Positions 36,044 through 45,097 are shown, numbered from the stretch's first letter. The stretch: DNA of 64,000 nt from Desulfomonilaceae bacterium (GCA_041662605.1 JBAZSD010000016.1:1-64000); one strand, 5' to 3'. The notes: generated by a model from the letters alone, not told the origin. Program-made: numbers and translations.

Positions 36044-36840
36044 GCTAACTGGGTAAAAACCGAATAACCAGCTTCTTTAGTCTGCAAACTCCCTATCACC
36101 ACGCTTCGAATACGGCCGTCTCGCGTTTTGAGTATCTCAGTCGCCAACTCAGAGACGATTCTTGAATCTTTCAGCATATCGAGTTTGTTCAGAAAAACTC
36201 TTACCAAAGACCCGGAGGGGATGTTCTTCAGGCTACCATCGGTGTGCTCAAACAATGTTCCTATATCTTGAGGACTTATTTTATCCCCAGGCTTCAAGCC
36301 CGTGACCCTCAAGAAATTCTCCAGCCGAAATACATTTTTTCCATTCACTTCAGCCAAAACAGCGTCCAGGCCAATGACCGGAACTGCAAGGTCGGTAAAA
36401 TCAGGGACAACCGGTTCATAAGAAGCAGGGGCCTTTATTGGTCTGCCCGCCGCCCCATCCGCCTCGATTATTATGTGATCAGCCAGCCCCAAAAGGACTC
36501 TTATCAGTTCATTGGAAATACCTATTAATTTTCCCGTCATAGGGTCAATTTTCGTCCCTATGACACAACTTCTCGCCTTTTTAATTTCAATCGCCAGACG
36601 TTCCAAATCTGGAAAATTGTCTTCAAACAAAAACACTTTGGAAGGCTGTTTTTTGTCCGGCGGATAGATTTTAGTCGACGTAGTGCAAATAACAGTTTTC
36701 CCACTGTGGACAAGGTTTTTCGCAAGAGCGTACATGAGTGATGTCTTTCCGCCTGCTCCAACCAGTGACAAACATCGGGTGGAAGAATCTATTTCCAGAG
36801 CCGTCAATGGATCTAACAATATTTTCGAAGCAATTCTCAT
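36040..36840 (-). CDS. yqeC: YqeC-type selenium-dependent hydroxylase accessory protein
   Basis: 266 residues. The N-terminal P-loop-like GAGGKTSLMYALAKNL, TTSTKIYPP and IIIEADGAAGRPIKAP blocks identify the YqeC family. YqeC is linked to maturation of selenium-dependent molybdenum hydroxylases. No hydroxylase, yqeB or selD lies in the window, so the enzyme served is unknown. Its last bases overlap the convergent membrane-protein gene by four bases. It is divergent from the truncated frame at 36925. Confidence 0.85.
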   Translation of the reverse strand: MRIASKILLDPLTALEIDSSTRCLSLVGAGGKTSLMYALAKNLVHSGKTVICTTSTKIYPPDKKQPSKVFLFEDNFPDLERLAIEIKKARSCVIGTKIDPMTGKLIGISNELIRVLLGLADHIIIEADGAAGRPIKAPASYEPVVPDFTDLAVPVIGLDAVLAEVNGKNVFRLENFLRVTGLKPGDKISPQDIGTLFEHTDGSLKNIPSGSLVRVFLNKLDMLKDSRIVSELATEILKTRDGRIRSVVIGSLQTKEAGYSVFTQLA

Positions 36841-36924
36841 TGTCTGCTCCTAGCCGAACAAGCGTTAAGACTCTTAACAAAATATGATATATCACGAATC
36901 CATCAGGTCTTGAGGAGGTAGCTC

Positions 36925-37029
36925 GTGCTTGAATCTCTCAGGAAAGACTCTCTCCGGATTTTTGAAGAATGTTTGAAAGCCGCTGATCCTGGTTGGGAAA
37001 CGAGACTACATCAATATGAAGAGATTTAA
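36925..37029 (+). pseudogene. truncated glycerate 2-kinase (GckA/DUF4147) N-terminus
   Basis: A GTG at 36925 with a perfect AGGAGG Shine-Dalgarno opens 34 codons that stop at TAA 37027-37029. The peptide (starts LESLRKDSLRIFEECLKAADP) resembles the first helix of type-II glycerate 2-kinases, which commonly read LRxDAxxIFxxxLxAVDP. The rest of the kinase is absent; the cysteine-rich gene on the other strand follows at once. It looks like the remnant of a deletion that kept the translation start. The homology is by recollection of the family pattern. Confidence 0.5.
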
Positions 37030-37053
37030 ATTTAGTTCTTAAAGACAGCCTGC

Positions 37054-37254
37054 TCAATCAGGAATGCCGCTTAAGCCCGAGTTGAGCCTATTATAGAGTT
37101 CTACCTGCTCAGCAAATGAAAGTTTTCGACTTTTTGTTCCGCATTTTGCGTTGCGACAAAGTTTACAGCGACTTTCAGAGCATGTTTGACAAACTTTGCA
37201 GTCTTTGCACTGATTTTTTTTCAAAGTTCCATTTTGTATTAAACTTGATTGCAT
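37054..37254 (-). CDS. cysteine-rich miniprotein
   Basis: 66 residues with seven cysteines at 16, 19, 22, 25, 30, 33 and 38, i.e. closely spaced CxxC units, rich in Lys and Arg. The C-terminal tail (LSFAEQVELYNRL) looks helical. The ATG has a strong GGAGG ribosome-binding site eight bases upstream. The pattern suggests metal or iron-sulfur binding, or a zinc ribbon; no known family is recognised. It is divergent from purC. Confidence 0.6.
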   Translation of the reverse strand: MQSSLIQNGTLKKNQCKDCKVCQTCSESRCKLCRNAKCGTKSRKLSFAEQVELYNRLNSGLSGIPD

Positions 37255-37341
37255 GATCCAACCTCCAGTGATAATTTACAACCGCCTTCAAGCAAGTCAA
37301 TTTGATTGAATCAATAGCCCGATGGAGAGAGGAAAAGGCTG

Positions 37342-38235
37342 ATGGGCGATACGACCATGATCCAAACGAGTATGGACACGCTTTCATTAATAGGCCGGGG
37401 GAAGGTCCGTGACATTTATCAAATTGAAGACAAATTGATTGTCGTTTCCACTGACCGTCTTTCCGCATTTGATGTTGTTCTACCCGATCCGATCCCTCAC
37501 AAAGGACATGTGCTGAATCAACTTAGTGTTTTCTGGATGGAAAAGACTCGTCATATTGCGCCTAACCATCTTATAACGGCCAATGTCAACGAATACCCCC
37601 CTGGCCTGGCAAAATATTCAGATCAGCTTAGCGGTAGAAGCATGCTTGTCAGGAAGGCCTCTGTCTTTCCTGTGGAATGCATAGCGCGAGGATACATAAT
37701 TGGGAGCGGTTGGGCGGAGTACAAATCTACGGGCTCCATCAGCGGAATCCGCCTACCAAAAGGATTGAGAATGGCGGAAAAGCTTCCGGAGCCAATATTC
37801 ACACCATCCACAAAGGCAAAGATCGGCGAACACGATCAGAACATATCTTTTGAAAAGATAGTGGATCTGCTGGGAAAAGAGACAGCGTCATGGTTACGTG
37901 AAAAGACGTTGCAAATATATGCGTTTGGGGCGTCTTGGGCTGAACAACGCGGAATTATAATCGCTGACACTAAATTTGAGTTTGGTGTAATCGATGATAA
38001 TCTATCATTGGTCGATGAAATTCTTACTCCCGATTCCTCGCGATTTTGGCCTATGGACCACTACCAGGTGGGTGTGTCGCCTCCTTCTTTGGACAAACAG
38101 TATGTCAGGGATTATTTGGAAGGCCTGAATTGGAACAAGAAGCCGCCTGCTCCATCACTTCCTCAGGAAGTAATTTTGAACACATCAGAAAAATATTTGA
38201 ATATTTACAGGATCCTTTCAGGATCCAGCATTTGA
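37342..38235 (+). CDS. purC: phosphoribosylaminoimidazole-succinocarboxamide synthase (SAICAR synthetase)
   Basis: 297 residues, full length for the eukaryote/plant-like PurC. Visible are GKVRDIYQIEDKLIVVSTDR, SAFDVVLPDPIPHKGHVLNQ, the CIARGYIIGSGWAEY block and the C-terminal LVDEILTPDSSRFWP. It ligates aspartate to CAIR with ATP in de novo purine synthesis. The start has a GAGGAAAAGG Shine-Dalgarno. It precedes pyrG by about 100 bases. Confidence 0.95.
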   Translation: MGDTTMIQTSMDTLSLIGRGKVRDIYQIEDKLIVVSTDRLSAFDVVLPDPIPHKGHVLNQLSVFWMEKTRHIAPNHLITANVNEYPPGLAKYSDQLSGRSMLVRKASVFPVECIARGYIIGSGWAEYKSTGSISGIRLPKGLRMAEKLPEPIFTPSTKAKIGEHDQNISFEKIVDLLGKETASWLREKTLQIYAFGASWAEQRGIIIADTKFEFGVIDDNLSLVDEILTPDSSRFWPMDHYQVGVSPPSLDKQYVRDYLEGLNWNKKPPAPSLPQEVILNTSEKYLNIYRILSGSSI

Positions 38236-38341
38236 TGCATGAACGAAACGGCTTGATGTAATTGCATCCCGGTCCGGAGACTTGAGTCCAGGACAATTAA
38301 CGCTGGTTAAGAGCTTTTATTCGGTTGTTTTTGGAGGACCC

Positions 38342-39979
38342 ATGTATAAAAGCACCAAATTCATATTTGTTACGGGTGGAGTATTGTCGTCCCTTGGCAA
38401 GGGGCTGTCGGCGGCCAGTACAGGAGCTTTGATGGAATGTCGCGGACTGACTGTGACTTTTCTCAAAATGGATCCCTACATTAATGTAGATCCCGGGACT
38501 ATGAATCCATTTCAGCACGGCGAAGTCTTCGTGACGGACGATGGAGCGGAAACGGACCTTGATCTTGGTCATTATGAAAGATTCACACACGCTATCTTGC
38601 GCCAGAAAAACAACTTTACTACCGGTCAGATTTATGACGCAGTGATCCAGAAAGAGCGACGGGGCGAATATCTTGGTGAAACCGTGCAGGTAATCCCCCA
38701 CATAACTGACGAGATAAAGGACAAAATCAGAGGATTAGGAAATGGAGTAGACGTAGCGATAGTAGAAGTCGGCGGGACTGTTGGAGATATTGAAAGCCTT
38801 CCTTTCCTTGAAGCTATTCGACAATTGAGAGTAGATTTAGGCCCGCAAAACGTTCTGTACGTCCATCTGACTTTGCTCCCCTTTGTAAAAGCTTCGGGGG
38901 AAGTGAAGACAAAACCTACCCAGCACAGTGTGAAAGCCTTGAGAGAGGTCGGTATTCAACCCGACATATTAATTTGCCGAACAGAAAAGAAAATAACCAG
39001 AGATATAAAAGAAAAAATAGCCCTGTTTTGTAACGTCAGGCCTGAAGAGGTCATTGCCGCTGAAGATGTCAGTTGTATCTACGAGTTGCCGCTAAAGTTT
39101 AACGAGGAAGGACTCGACCAGAAAGTGGTGGAGCTTCTTAACATCTGGACAAGAGCCCCAAAGCTGGATGAGTGGAGAGCTTTCGTAGAAGCGGTCAATT
39201 CTTTGGAGCTTTCTATAACCATTGGAATTGTTGGGAAATACGTCAACTTGCAGGAATCTTACAAAAGTCTCAATGAGGCTCTTTTTGCCGGCGGTGTTAA
39301 AAACAGGACAAGAGTCAATCTCAAATTTATAGATTCAGAGCTTCTTTCGGAGCAAACCATTGAGCGGGAATTTGCGGATGTTGATGGAATATTGGTACCC
39401 GGTGGATTTGGATCGAGGGGAATTGAGGGGAAAATCCGGGCGGTTGGATTTGCGAGACAAAACAAAATACCTTTCTTCGGTATATGCCTGGGTATGCAGA
39501 TGGCCGTTGTGGAATTTTCAAGAAATGTATGTGGCCTCAAAGAGGCCAATTCTACGGAGTTCAATCCTGAAACACCTTATCCTGTAATTCATTTAATGGA
39601 TGAACAGCGTTCAGTAATGGACAAGGGTGGAACAATGCGTTTAGGAGCTTACGAATGTGTCATCCCCGAAGGCTCCGAATGTCACCGGATTTATGGAGCT
39701 ACAGGGATCAGTGAGCGCCATAGGCACAGGTATGAGTTCAACCCTGAGTTCAGGTCAATCCTGGAAGAGAAGGGTCTCAAAGCCGGCGGAGTGTCTCCGG
39801 ATGGAAAACTTGTGGAAATGGTGGAATACGGCGAGCACCCATGGTTTGTAGGGTGTCAGTTTCACCCGGAATTTAAATCCAAACCAATGGATTCACATCC
39901 ATTGTTTGCTTCTTACATAAGAGCTTGTCTGGATTACAAAATTGCTTCGGAGAAAACACAAGGATCCAAGGCGGGTTAA
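38342..39979 (+). CDS. pyrG: CTP synthase
   Basis: 545 residues from the ATG at 38342, which has a GGAGG Shine-Dalgarno; the frame extends to 38282 but that is not needed. The N-terminal synthase domain begins TKFIFVTGGVLSSLGKG and contains KMDPYINVDPGTMNPFQHGE. The C-terminal class-I glutaminase has GICLGMQ with the nucleophilic Cys near residue 382 and the WFVGCQFHPEF His/Glu block. It amidates UTP to CTP with glutamine in the cytosol. Confidence 0.97.
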   Translation: MYKSTKFIFVTGGVLSSLGKGLSAASTGALMECRGLTVTFLKMDPYINVDPGTMNPFQHGEVFVTDDGAETDLDLGHYERFTHAILRQKNNFTTGQIYDAVIQKERRGEYLGETVQVIPHITDEIKDKIRGLGNGVDVAIVEVGGTVGDIESLPFLEAIRQLRVDLGPQNVLYVHLTLLPFVKASGEVKTKPTQHSVKALREVGIQPDILICRTEKKITRDIKEKIALFCNVRPEEVIAAEDVSCIYELPLKFNEEGLDQKVVELLNIWTRAPKLDEWRAFVEAVNSLELSITIGIVGKYVNLQESYKSLNEALFAGGVKNRTRVNLKFIDSELLSEQTIEREFADVDGILVPGGFGSRGIEGKIRAVGFARQNKIPFFGICLGMQMAVVEFSRNVCGLKEANSTEFNPETPYPVIHLMDEQRSVMDKGGTMRLGAYECVIPEGSECHRIYGATGISERHRHRYEFNPEFRSILEEKGLKAGGVSPDGKLVEMVEYGEHPWFVGCQFHPEFKSKPMDSHPLFASYIRACLDYKIASEKTQGSKAG

Positions 39980-40040
39980 AATAGAGAGTCAGGGCCTTTT
40001 TTGGCGGCAAAACTGGGTCGTTTGACGGGGTTTCAGTAAA

Positions 40041-41456
40041 ATGACGTTTTTGAGTAGTTTTCGGGAAGAGCCCATAGGGGGATTTGATCTCTCTGACAGG
40101 GAATCTCTCTTTTTTATTGTCGGGCCTTGTGTGATAGAGACATGGGAGATCACGTTTCAGGTGGCTAACGAGGTTGCCCGGATAAGCCGGACACATGGGA
40201 TTCCCATGATTTTTAAATCCTCTTTTGATAAAGCCAACCGCACATCCGTTGATTCATTTCGTGGTCCGGGCATTGAAAAAGGCCTTGAGATATTGTCGGA
40301 AGTTAGATCTGCCACAGGTCTGCCGATAGTTTCCGATGTCCATTCTCCCGAACAGGCCGAACAGGCGTCCGAAGTATTGGATGTTTTACAGATTCCAGCC
40401 TTCCTAAGCCGCCAGACAGATCTTCTGGTGGCGGCCGGCAGGACGAAAAAAGCCGTCAACATAAAAAAGGGACAATTTCAGGCCCCTCAGGACATGGAAC
40501 ATGCTGTAAAAAAAGTTATGTCGACGGGAAACGCAAAGATTCTACTTACGGAACGGGGAACAAGCTTCGGATATCGGGACCTCGTAGCCGACATGCGTTC
40601 TATAAGCTGGATGAAATCCTTCGGATTCCCTATTGTGTTCGACGCTACCCATTCTTCACAATTCCCTGGGGCAGGATCCGGAAAATCCGGAGGCGACCGA
40701 ACCTTGGCGCCGTCCCTTAGTCGAGCCGCAGTCGGAGCAGGAGCCAACGGGGTTTTCATCGAAACCCATCCGGACCCGGACCGGGCCTTGTGCGATGGAC
40801 CCAATTCTCTGGCTCTGAGTGATTTGGAATCACTGGTCCTTAACCTCGTGGAAATCCACAAGTTGATCCCTCGATCAGAGCCGGGTTCTTCCAGCTTCGG
40901 GTTACAGAATCAGGCTCTTGGGCCGGTCCTTGCCCCTGACTTGCAGGACCGTTTCAAATTGATAAAGTTGATAATCTTTGATGTTGACGGTGTTTTGACC
41001 GACGGAAAGATAGTATTCGCGGGTAATGATCTTGAAATAAAGTCATTTCACGTCCGGGATGGGCATGGGATAAAACTTGCGATGAGAAGCGGTCTTGATG
41101 TGGCCCTTGTGACGGGCAGAAAATCAGATGTGGTACGACGTAGAGCTGATGATTTAGGCATTGAGAGAGTTTTTCAGGGAATTTGGGACAAACGGCCGGT
41201 GTTCAAGCAACTGGTTAGTGAGTTGAACCTTAAGAGTGAAGAAGTTGCAGTTATCGGAGACGACGTCGTAGATATACCGATGATGCGTTTGGCCGGTTTG
41301 GCCGCTACTACCCCGGAGGCGCCCGTCGAGGTTAGAAAAGAAGCCCATTATGTAACATCCCATGCTGGTGGCTATGGGGCCGCCAGAGAATTGATCGAAA
41401 TGATATTAAAGGCCCAGGACAAATGGCGACTGGTCATGGCAAGATATTATGAATAA
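40041..41456 (+). CDS. fused Kdo-8-phosphate synthase / Kdo-8-phosphate phosphatase (KdsA-KdsC)
   Basis: 471 residues carrying two consecutive steps of Kdo synthesis. Residues ~1-285 are KdsA (arabinose-5-phosphate plus PEP). The IVGPCVIET motif places a cysteine where metal-dependent (Aquifex-type) enzymes have it, and ATHSSQ and ETHPDPDRALCD supply the other metal ligands. Residues ~300-471 are the KdsC-type HAD phosphatase with FDVDGVLTDG, VTGRKS and GDDVVDIPM. Both active sites look intact. Kdo feeds the LPS inner core and the Lpt genes follow directly. The ribosome-binding site is weak. Confidence 0.93.
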   Translation: MTFLSSFREEPIGGFDLSDRESLFFIVGPCVIETWEITFQVANEVARISRTHGIPMIFKSSFDKANRTSVDSFRGPGIEKGLEILSEVRSATGLPIVSDVHSPEQAEQASEVLDVLQIPAFLSRQTDLLVAAGRTKKAVNIKKGQFQAPQDMEHAVKKVMSTGNAKILLTERGTSFGYRDLVADMRSISWMKSFGFPIVFDATHSSQFPGAGSGKSGGDRTLAPSLSRAAVGAGANGVFIETHPDPDRALCDGPNSLALSDLESLVLNLVEIHKLIPRSEPGSSSFGLQNQALGPVLAPDLQDRFKLIKLIIFDVDGVLTDGKIVFAGNDLEIKSFHVRDGHGIKLAMRSGLDVALVTGRKSDVVRRRADDLGIERVFQGIWDKRPVFKQLVSELNLKSEEVAVIGDDVVDIPMMRLAGLAATTPEAPVEVRKEAHYVTSHAGGYGAARELIEMILKAQDKWRLVMARYYE

Positions 41457-41485
41457 ATGAACAACTGGTTGAACCGAATATTATT

Positions 41486-41494
41486 TGATATAAT
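41486..41494 (+). promoter_or_regulatory. extended -10 promoter upstream of lptC
   Basis: TGATATAAT contains a perfect TATAAT (41489-41494) with an upstream TG at the extended -10 position. The -35 region 17 bases upstream is weak. It would give a leader of about 165 bases and could drive lptC-lptA-lptB-rpoN. Confidence 0.5.
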
Positions 41495-41665
41495 GCTTCC
41501 GATTGTAGTCGAGCAACAATAAAGGATTCGGTAAGTAAGGCTTGAGGACTCTTTAGGTTAATTTCGGTTATGATGGGCGAATAAAAACTCAGTGTCACAG
41601 ATTTACTGGATATCGCTGTATTGGATCGACAAAATAATTAGCGCATGTGAGTTCAGGTTTTTCGA

Positions 41666-42277
41666 ATGGACCACAAACATATAGAACGTCACTACAGACT
41701 GAAAAATTTAAAACGAGCTTCCCAGATATTTGTGCTGGGCGCGGTATTGCTCCTTGTATCTGGACTTGCGGCGTCTCGGCTGGTTCGAGACAAAAGCGAG
41801 GACTTTAAACCCTCAGCCGTAACCAATGAAGGAAGCAGGGTTGAAAATTTTACCTATTCAGCTCCGGGATATCATCGATGGGACCTCAAAGCGTCAGACG
41901 CGCAGATCACGGACAATCTTGACAGTGTTAAGTTGACATCTCCGCGAGTTGTTTATTATGGCGGTTCTGGTGGAACCATATACTTGGCGGCGCAATCAGG
42001 CCATCTGGATAAAAAAACAGGCTTCGTCTCCGCCAAAGGCGCAGTAAAGATTAACTACAAGGATTATGAATTTACGTCCAGTAATGTTAATTATTCGGAA
42101 GGTTCACTGCAGGCAGCGACGTCGGCTCCTGTGTCTCTCAACGGGGACAATCTCAAGCTCACGGGCAAAGGCTTGAAGCTGTCGGTTGAAAAGGAAGAAA
42201 TACAGATAGAACAAGAGATAAAAGCCAGTCTGTTTAATGTGAAGTTGATAGATCCCGGACGAAAGCTTCCCATGTGA
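41666..42277 (+). CDS. lptC: LPS export protein LptC
   Basis: 203 residues. One N-terminal transmembrane helix (residues ~17-38) precedes a periplasmic beta-jellyroll LptC fold; the WDLKASDAQITDN segment and the alternating strands through residue ~190 fit. LptC relays LPS from LptB2FG to LptA. The order lptC-lptA-lptB after kdsA-C matches the classic locus. LptF, LptG and LptD are not in the window. Confidence 0.9.
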   Translation: MDHKHIERHYRLKNLKRASQIFVLGAVLLLVSGLAASRLVRDKSEDFKPSAVTNEGSRVENFTYSAPGYHRWDLKASDAQITDNLDSVKLTSPRVVYYGGSGGTIYLAAQSGHLDKKTGFVSAKGAVKINYKDYEFTSSNVNYSEGSLQAATSAPVSLNGDNLKLTGKGLKLSVEKEEIQIEQEIKASLFNVKLIDPGRKLPM

Positions 42278-42293
42278 GTCAGAGCGTCTACGA

Positions 42294-42878
42294 ATGTTCC
42301 GAATTTCAGTTGTAGCGTTAATTTTTTGTTTTCTCCTTCCAACGCCGAATCTCGGCGTTTGCCAGGATAATTACGCCGCTCTGGGGGCAGCTTCCGACCA
42401 GCCCATAAACATTACTTCGAAACGCTTTTCAGCCAAGAACATTCCAGGCGGTAAAGAAGTCACATTTGAGGGGTCGGTAAAAGTCCAGCAGAGTGATTTG
42501 ACGCTAACCTGTGACAGACTTGTCATCTTGTATGATGAAAAGATAGCTGGTTCCAGCCATAATGGGACCCAGAAAAAACAGTTAACCAAAGAACTACATA
42601 CATCAAGCGGCATAAAATCAATTACTGCGTCAGGTAACGTAAAGATAACCCAAAATGATCGGATGGCGGTTGCAGGCAAGGCTGTTTTTGACAATATCAA
42701 GCGTACCATTACCCTTACGGAAGGGCCTCCCCGACTCTGGCAGGGCCCTGATGTCCTGGCTGCTCAAACCATCATAATTTATCTTGACGAAAATCGTTCT
42801 GAATTGCTTGGTGGAGATGACTCCCTAATTACAGCCATCATTAATCCTCCAAAAGCCAAGAAAGACAAGGAGAAATAG
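42294..42878 (+). CDS. lptA: LPS periplasmic bridge protein LptA
   Basis: 194 residues. A signal peptide (residues 1-23, ending GVCQ) is followed by an OstA-like domain: ITSKRFSAKNIPGGKEVTFE, VKVQQSDLTLTCDRLVILYD, IKSITASGNVKITQNDRMA. LptA polymerises across the periplasm to carry LPS to LptDE. It lies 16 bases after lptC. Its TAG stop at 42876 is close to the apparent start of lptB. Confidence 0.92.
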   Translation: MFRISVVALIFCFLLPTPNLGVCQDNYAALGAASDQPINITSKRFSAKNIPGGKEVTFEGSVKVQQSDLTLTCDRLVILYDEKIAGSSHNGTQKKQLTKELHTSSGIKSITASGNVKITQNDRMAVAGKAVFDNIKRTITLTEGPPRLWQGPDVLAAQTIIIYLDENRSELLGGDDSLITAIINPPKAKKDKEK

Positions 42879-42910
42879 TCACGACCGGGAGAGAGCTTCG
42901 AGTTCGGGGT

Positions 42911-43609
42911 TTGGTAAAAGAATACGGAGGCCGTCGAGTAGTTGATCAGGTCAGCATACGGATAGCTTCTGGACGGGTAGTAGGCTTGTTAGGCCCCAAT
43001 GGGGCAGGCAAGACTACGACCTTCTATATAATCACCGGATTGATCAAACCTGATCAAGGAGCGGTCTTCCTAGATGATGAGGATATTTCCGAATTGCCGG
43101 TATATCTGAGGGCGAGACTGGGAATCAGTTACCTGCCTCAGGAAACTTCTGTTTTTCGTAAACTTACTGTGGCTCAAAATGTCATGGCCATACTGGAAAC
43201 CATAGAATCGGACAAGATCCGGAGACAAGAGCGATTGGAAGAACTATTGGCCGAGTTAGACATTTCGGGATTAAGAAATCAACGTGCCGAAAGTCTTTCG
43301 GGTGGTCAAAAGAGAAGGTTGGAAATTACGAGAGCTTTAGTGACCAAACCAAACTTTATGCTCTTGGACGAGCCTTTTGCAGGCCTCGATCCTATTGTCG
43401 TACTGGAGATTCAAAAAATAATTTTCAAGCTTAAAGAGAGCGGGATAGGCATAGTAATAACTGATCATAATACTAGAGAAATTCTGGGCGTTTGTGATAC
43501 AGTGTATCTTTTGGATAAAGGTCATATCCTCGAAGAGGGATCCCCTGAAATGATCGCGGGCAGCGAACTGGCCAAAGCGGTTTATTTGGGTAACAAGTTT
43601 AGCATGTAG
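42911..43609 (+). CDS. lptB: LPS export ABC ATPase LptB
   Basis: At least 232 residues, a typical LptB-type ATPase: Walker A GLLGPNGAGKTTT, Q-loop LPQETSVF, signature SLSGGQKRR, Walker B FMLLDEPFAGLD and H-loop VITDHN. It powers LPS extraction with LptFG at the inner membrane. The first allowed start is a TTG at 42911, but family homology (RELRVRGLVKEYGGRRVV) continues about ten codons upstream, with no ATG, GTG or TTG there. The best Shine-Dalgarno (AAGGAG) is eight bases before an ACG at 42881, so an ACG start is possible. Confidence 0.94.
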   Translation: MVKEYGGRRVVDQVSIRIASGRVVGLLGPNGAGKTTTFYIITGLIKPDQGAVFLDDEDISELPVYLRARLGISYLPQETSVFRKLTVAQNVMAILETIESDKIRRQERLEELLAELDISGLRNQRAESLSGGQKRRLEITRALVTKPNFMLLDEPFAGLDPIVVLEIQKIIFKLKESGIGIVITDHNTREILGVCDTVYLLDKGHILEEGSPEMIAGSELAKAVYLGNKFSM

Positions 43610-43624
43610 TTCAACCGTGTAAAC

Positions 43625-45055
43625 ATGGTCCTGCAAATCAGACAACAACTGCGTCAAATCCAGCAACTGGTAATGACGCCACAGTTACAACAGGCGATCA
43701 AACTCCTTCAGTACAACCATTTGGAAATGCTTAACGCTGTGGAGCAAGAGCTAAAGGAGAATCCCGCCTTAGAATCAGCCAGTTTTGACGAACCGTTCAC
43801 AGATCAGGATACCCCGGGAAGAGACGACCTAAAATCTTTGGAGGACTCGACCACCGAGTCTGCAAATCCTGCGGCTGACTCCTTAGCGGCTGATTGGGAC
43901 AATTATCTGGAAAACTATGGAGGGGACTACTCTTCACCCAACAAGGACTACTCTGATCGCCCTTCCTTTGAAAACCTCATTTCATATAAAAGCAACCTTT
44001 TTAGATATTTACTTGAACAGCTAAGGTTGAGTCGAATCGAAGACGAAGACCGGCGTATAGCGCTTGAAATCATTGGAAATCTCAATGACGACGGTTATCT
44101 CGATATATCTGTTGAAGACCTGGCGATAAATCTGAACACTTCAGTAGATAGAATTGAGGGGATTTTAACAAAAGTTCAGGAATTTGAGCCAGTCGGCGTC
44201 GCAGCGCGTGATCTGAGGGAATGTTTGCTCATTCAGGCGAAGTTACAGGAACCCCCTAATCAACTGGTAATTAGAATTCTGAACGAAGCTTTCGACATCC
44301 TTCAATCCGGTAAAATTGAAAATCTGGTCAAACGGATGAAAGTATCGATCGATGAGGTTCATTCCGCTGTCCATTTAATTTCAAGTTTTGACCCAAAACC
44401 TGGACGCATTTTTGGGGGTTCTGAAACCATCTATGTAGCGCCGGACATTTTTGTTTTCAAGGTTGGCAATGATTATTCTATTGTCCTAAATGATGATGGG
44501 CTACCTCGACTTAGAATTAACTCTCTTTTTCAGAAAGAACTTCATGGTGGTTCTTCTCCTTCAGCCACCAAGGATTATCTTCAGGAGAAGATGCGTAGCG
44601 CAGTGTGGTTAATCAAGAGTATTCATCAGCGTCAAAGGACCATTTATAAAACGACTCAGTCCATACTAAAATTTCAGAGGGAATTTTTCGATAAAGGCAT
44701 TGATTATTTGAGACCACTAGTTCTTAAAGACGTGGCGGATGATATTGAAATGCATGAATCCACCGTGAGCAGGGTAACATCGAACAAATATATACATACC
44801 CCAAGAGGCATCTTTGAACTAAAATACTTTTTCAATTCCGGAATAAGGCATGGGGCTGATGAAATAGCCTCCGAGTCTGTGAAAAACCACATTCTGCATA
44901 TTGTGAGAGCGGAAAATCCGAAAAAACCAGTTAGCGACAAGCAGATTGTCGAGGAGTTGGCCAAATCGGATATAACCATAGCCCGACGAACAGTGGCAAA
45001 ATATAGAGAGATGCTTGGCATCGCTCCGTCGAGCAAAAGAAAGAAGAAGTTTTGA
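43625..45055 (+). CDS. rpoN: RNA polymerase sigma-54 factor
   Basis: 476 residues. The glutamine-rich activator-interaction region (MTPQLQQAIKLLQ, NPALE) is at residues 15-50. The core-binding domain and HTH (DVADDIEMHESTVSRVTSNK) follow, and the C-terminal RpoN box ARRTVAKYRE binds the -24 promoter element. Sigma-54 directs transcription that needs an AAA+ activator. The lptB-rpoN-hpf-ptsN order is the conserved proteobacterial arrangement. Confidence 0.97.
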   Translation: MVLQIRQQLRQIQQLVMTPQLQQAIKLLQYNHLEMLNAVEQELKENPALESASFDEPFTDQDTPGRDDLKSLEDSTTESANPAADSLAADWDNYLENYGGDYSSPNKDYSDRPSFENLISYKSNLFRYLLEQLRLSRIEDEDRRIALEIIGNLNDDGYLDISVEDLAINLNTSVDRIEGILTKVQEFEPVGVAARDLRECLLIQAKLQEPPNQLVIRILNEAFDILQSGKIENLVKRMKVSIDEVHSAVHLISSFDPKPGRIFGGSETIYVAPDIFVFKVGNDYSIVLNDDGLPRLRINSLFQKELHGGSSPSATKDYLQEKMRSAVWLIKSIHQRQRTIYKTTQSILKFQREFFDKGIDYLRPLVLKDVADDIEMHESTVSRVTSNKYIHTPRGIFELKYFFNSGIRHGADEIASESVKNHILHIVRAENPKKPVSDKQIVEELAKSDITIARRTVAKYREMLGIAPSSKRKKKF

Positions 45056-45097
45056 CAAACAGAGTCACACCGTGATTCTGCTTAAGGAGGTAGTGAA

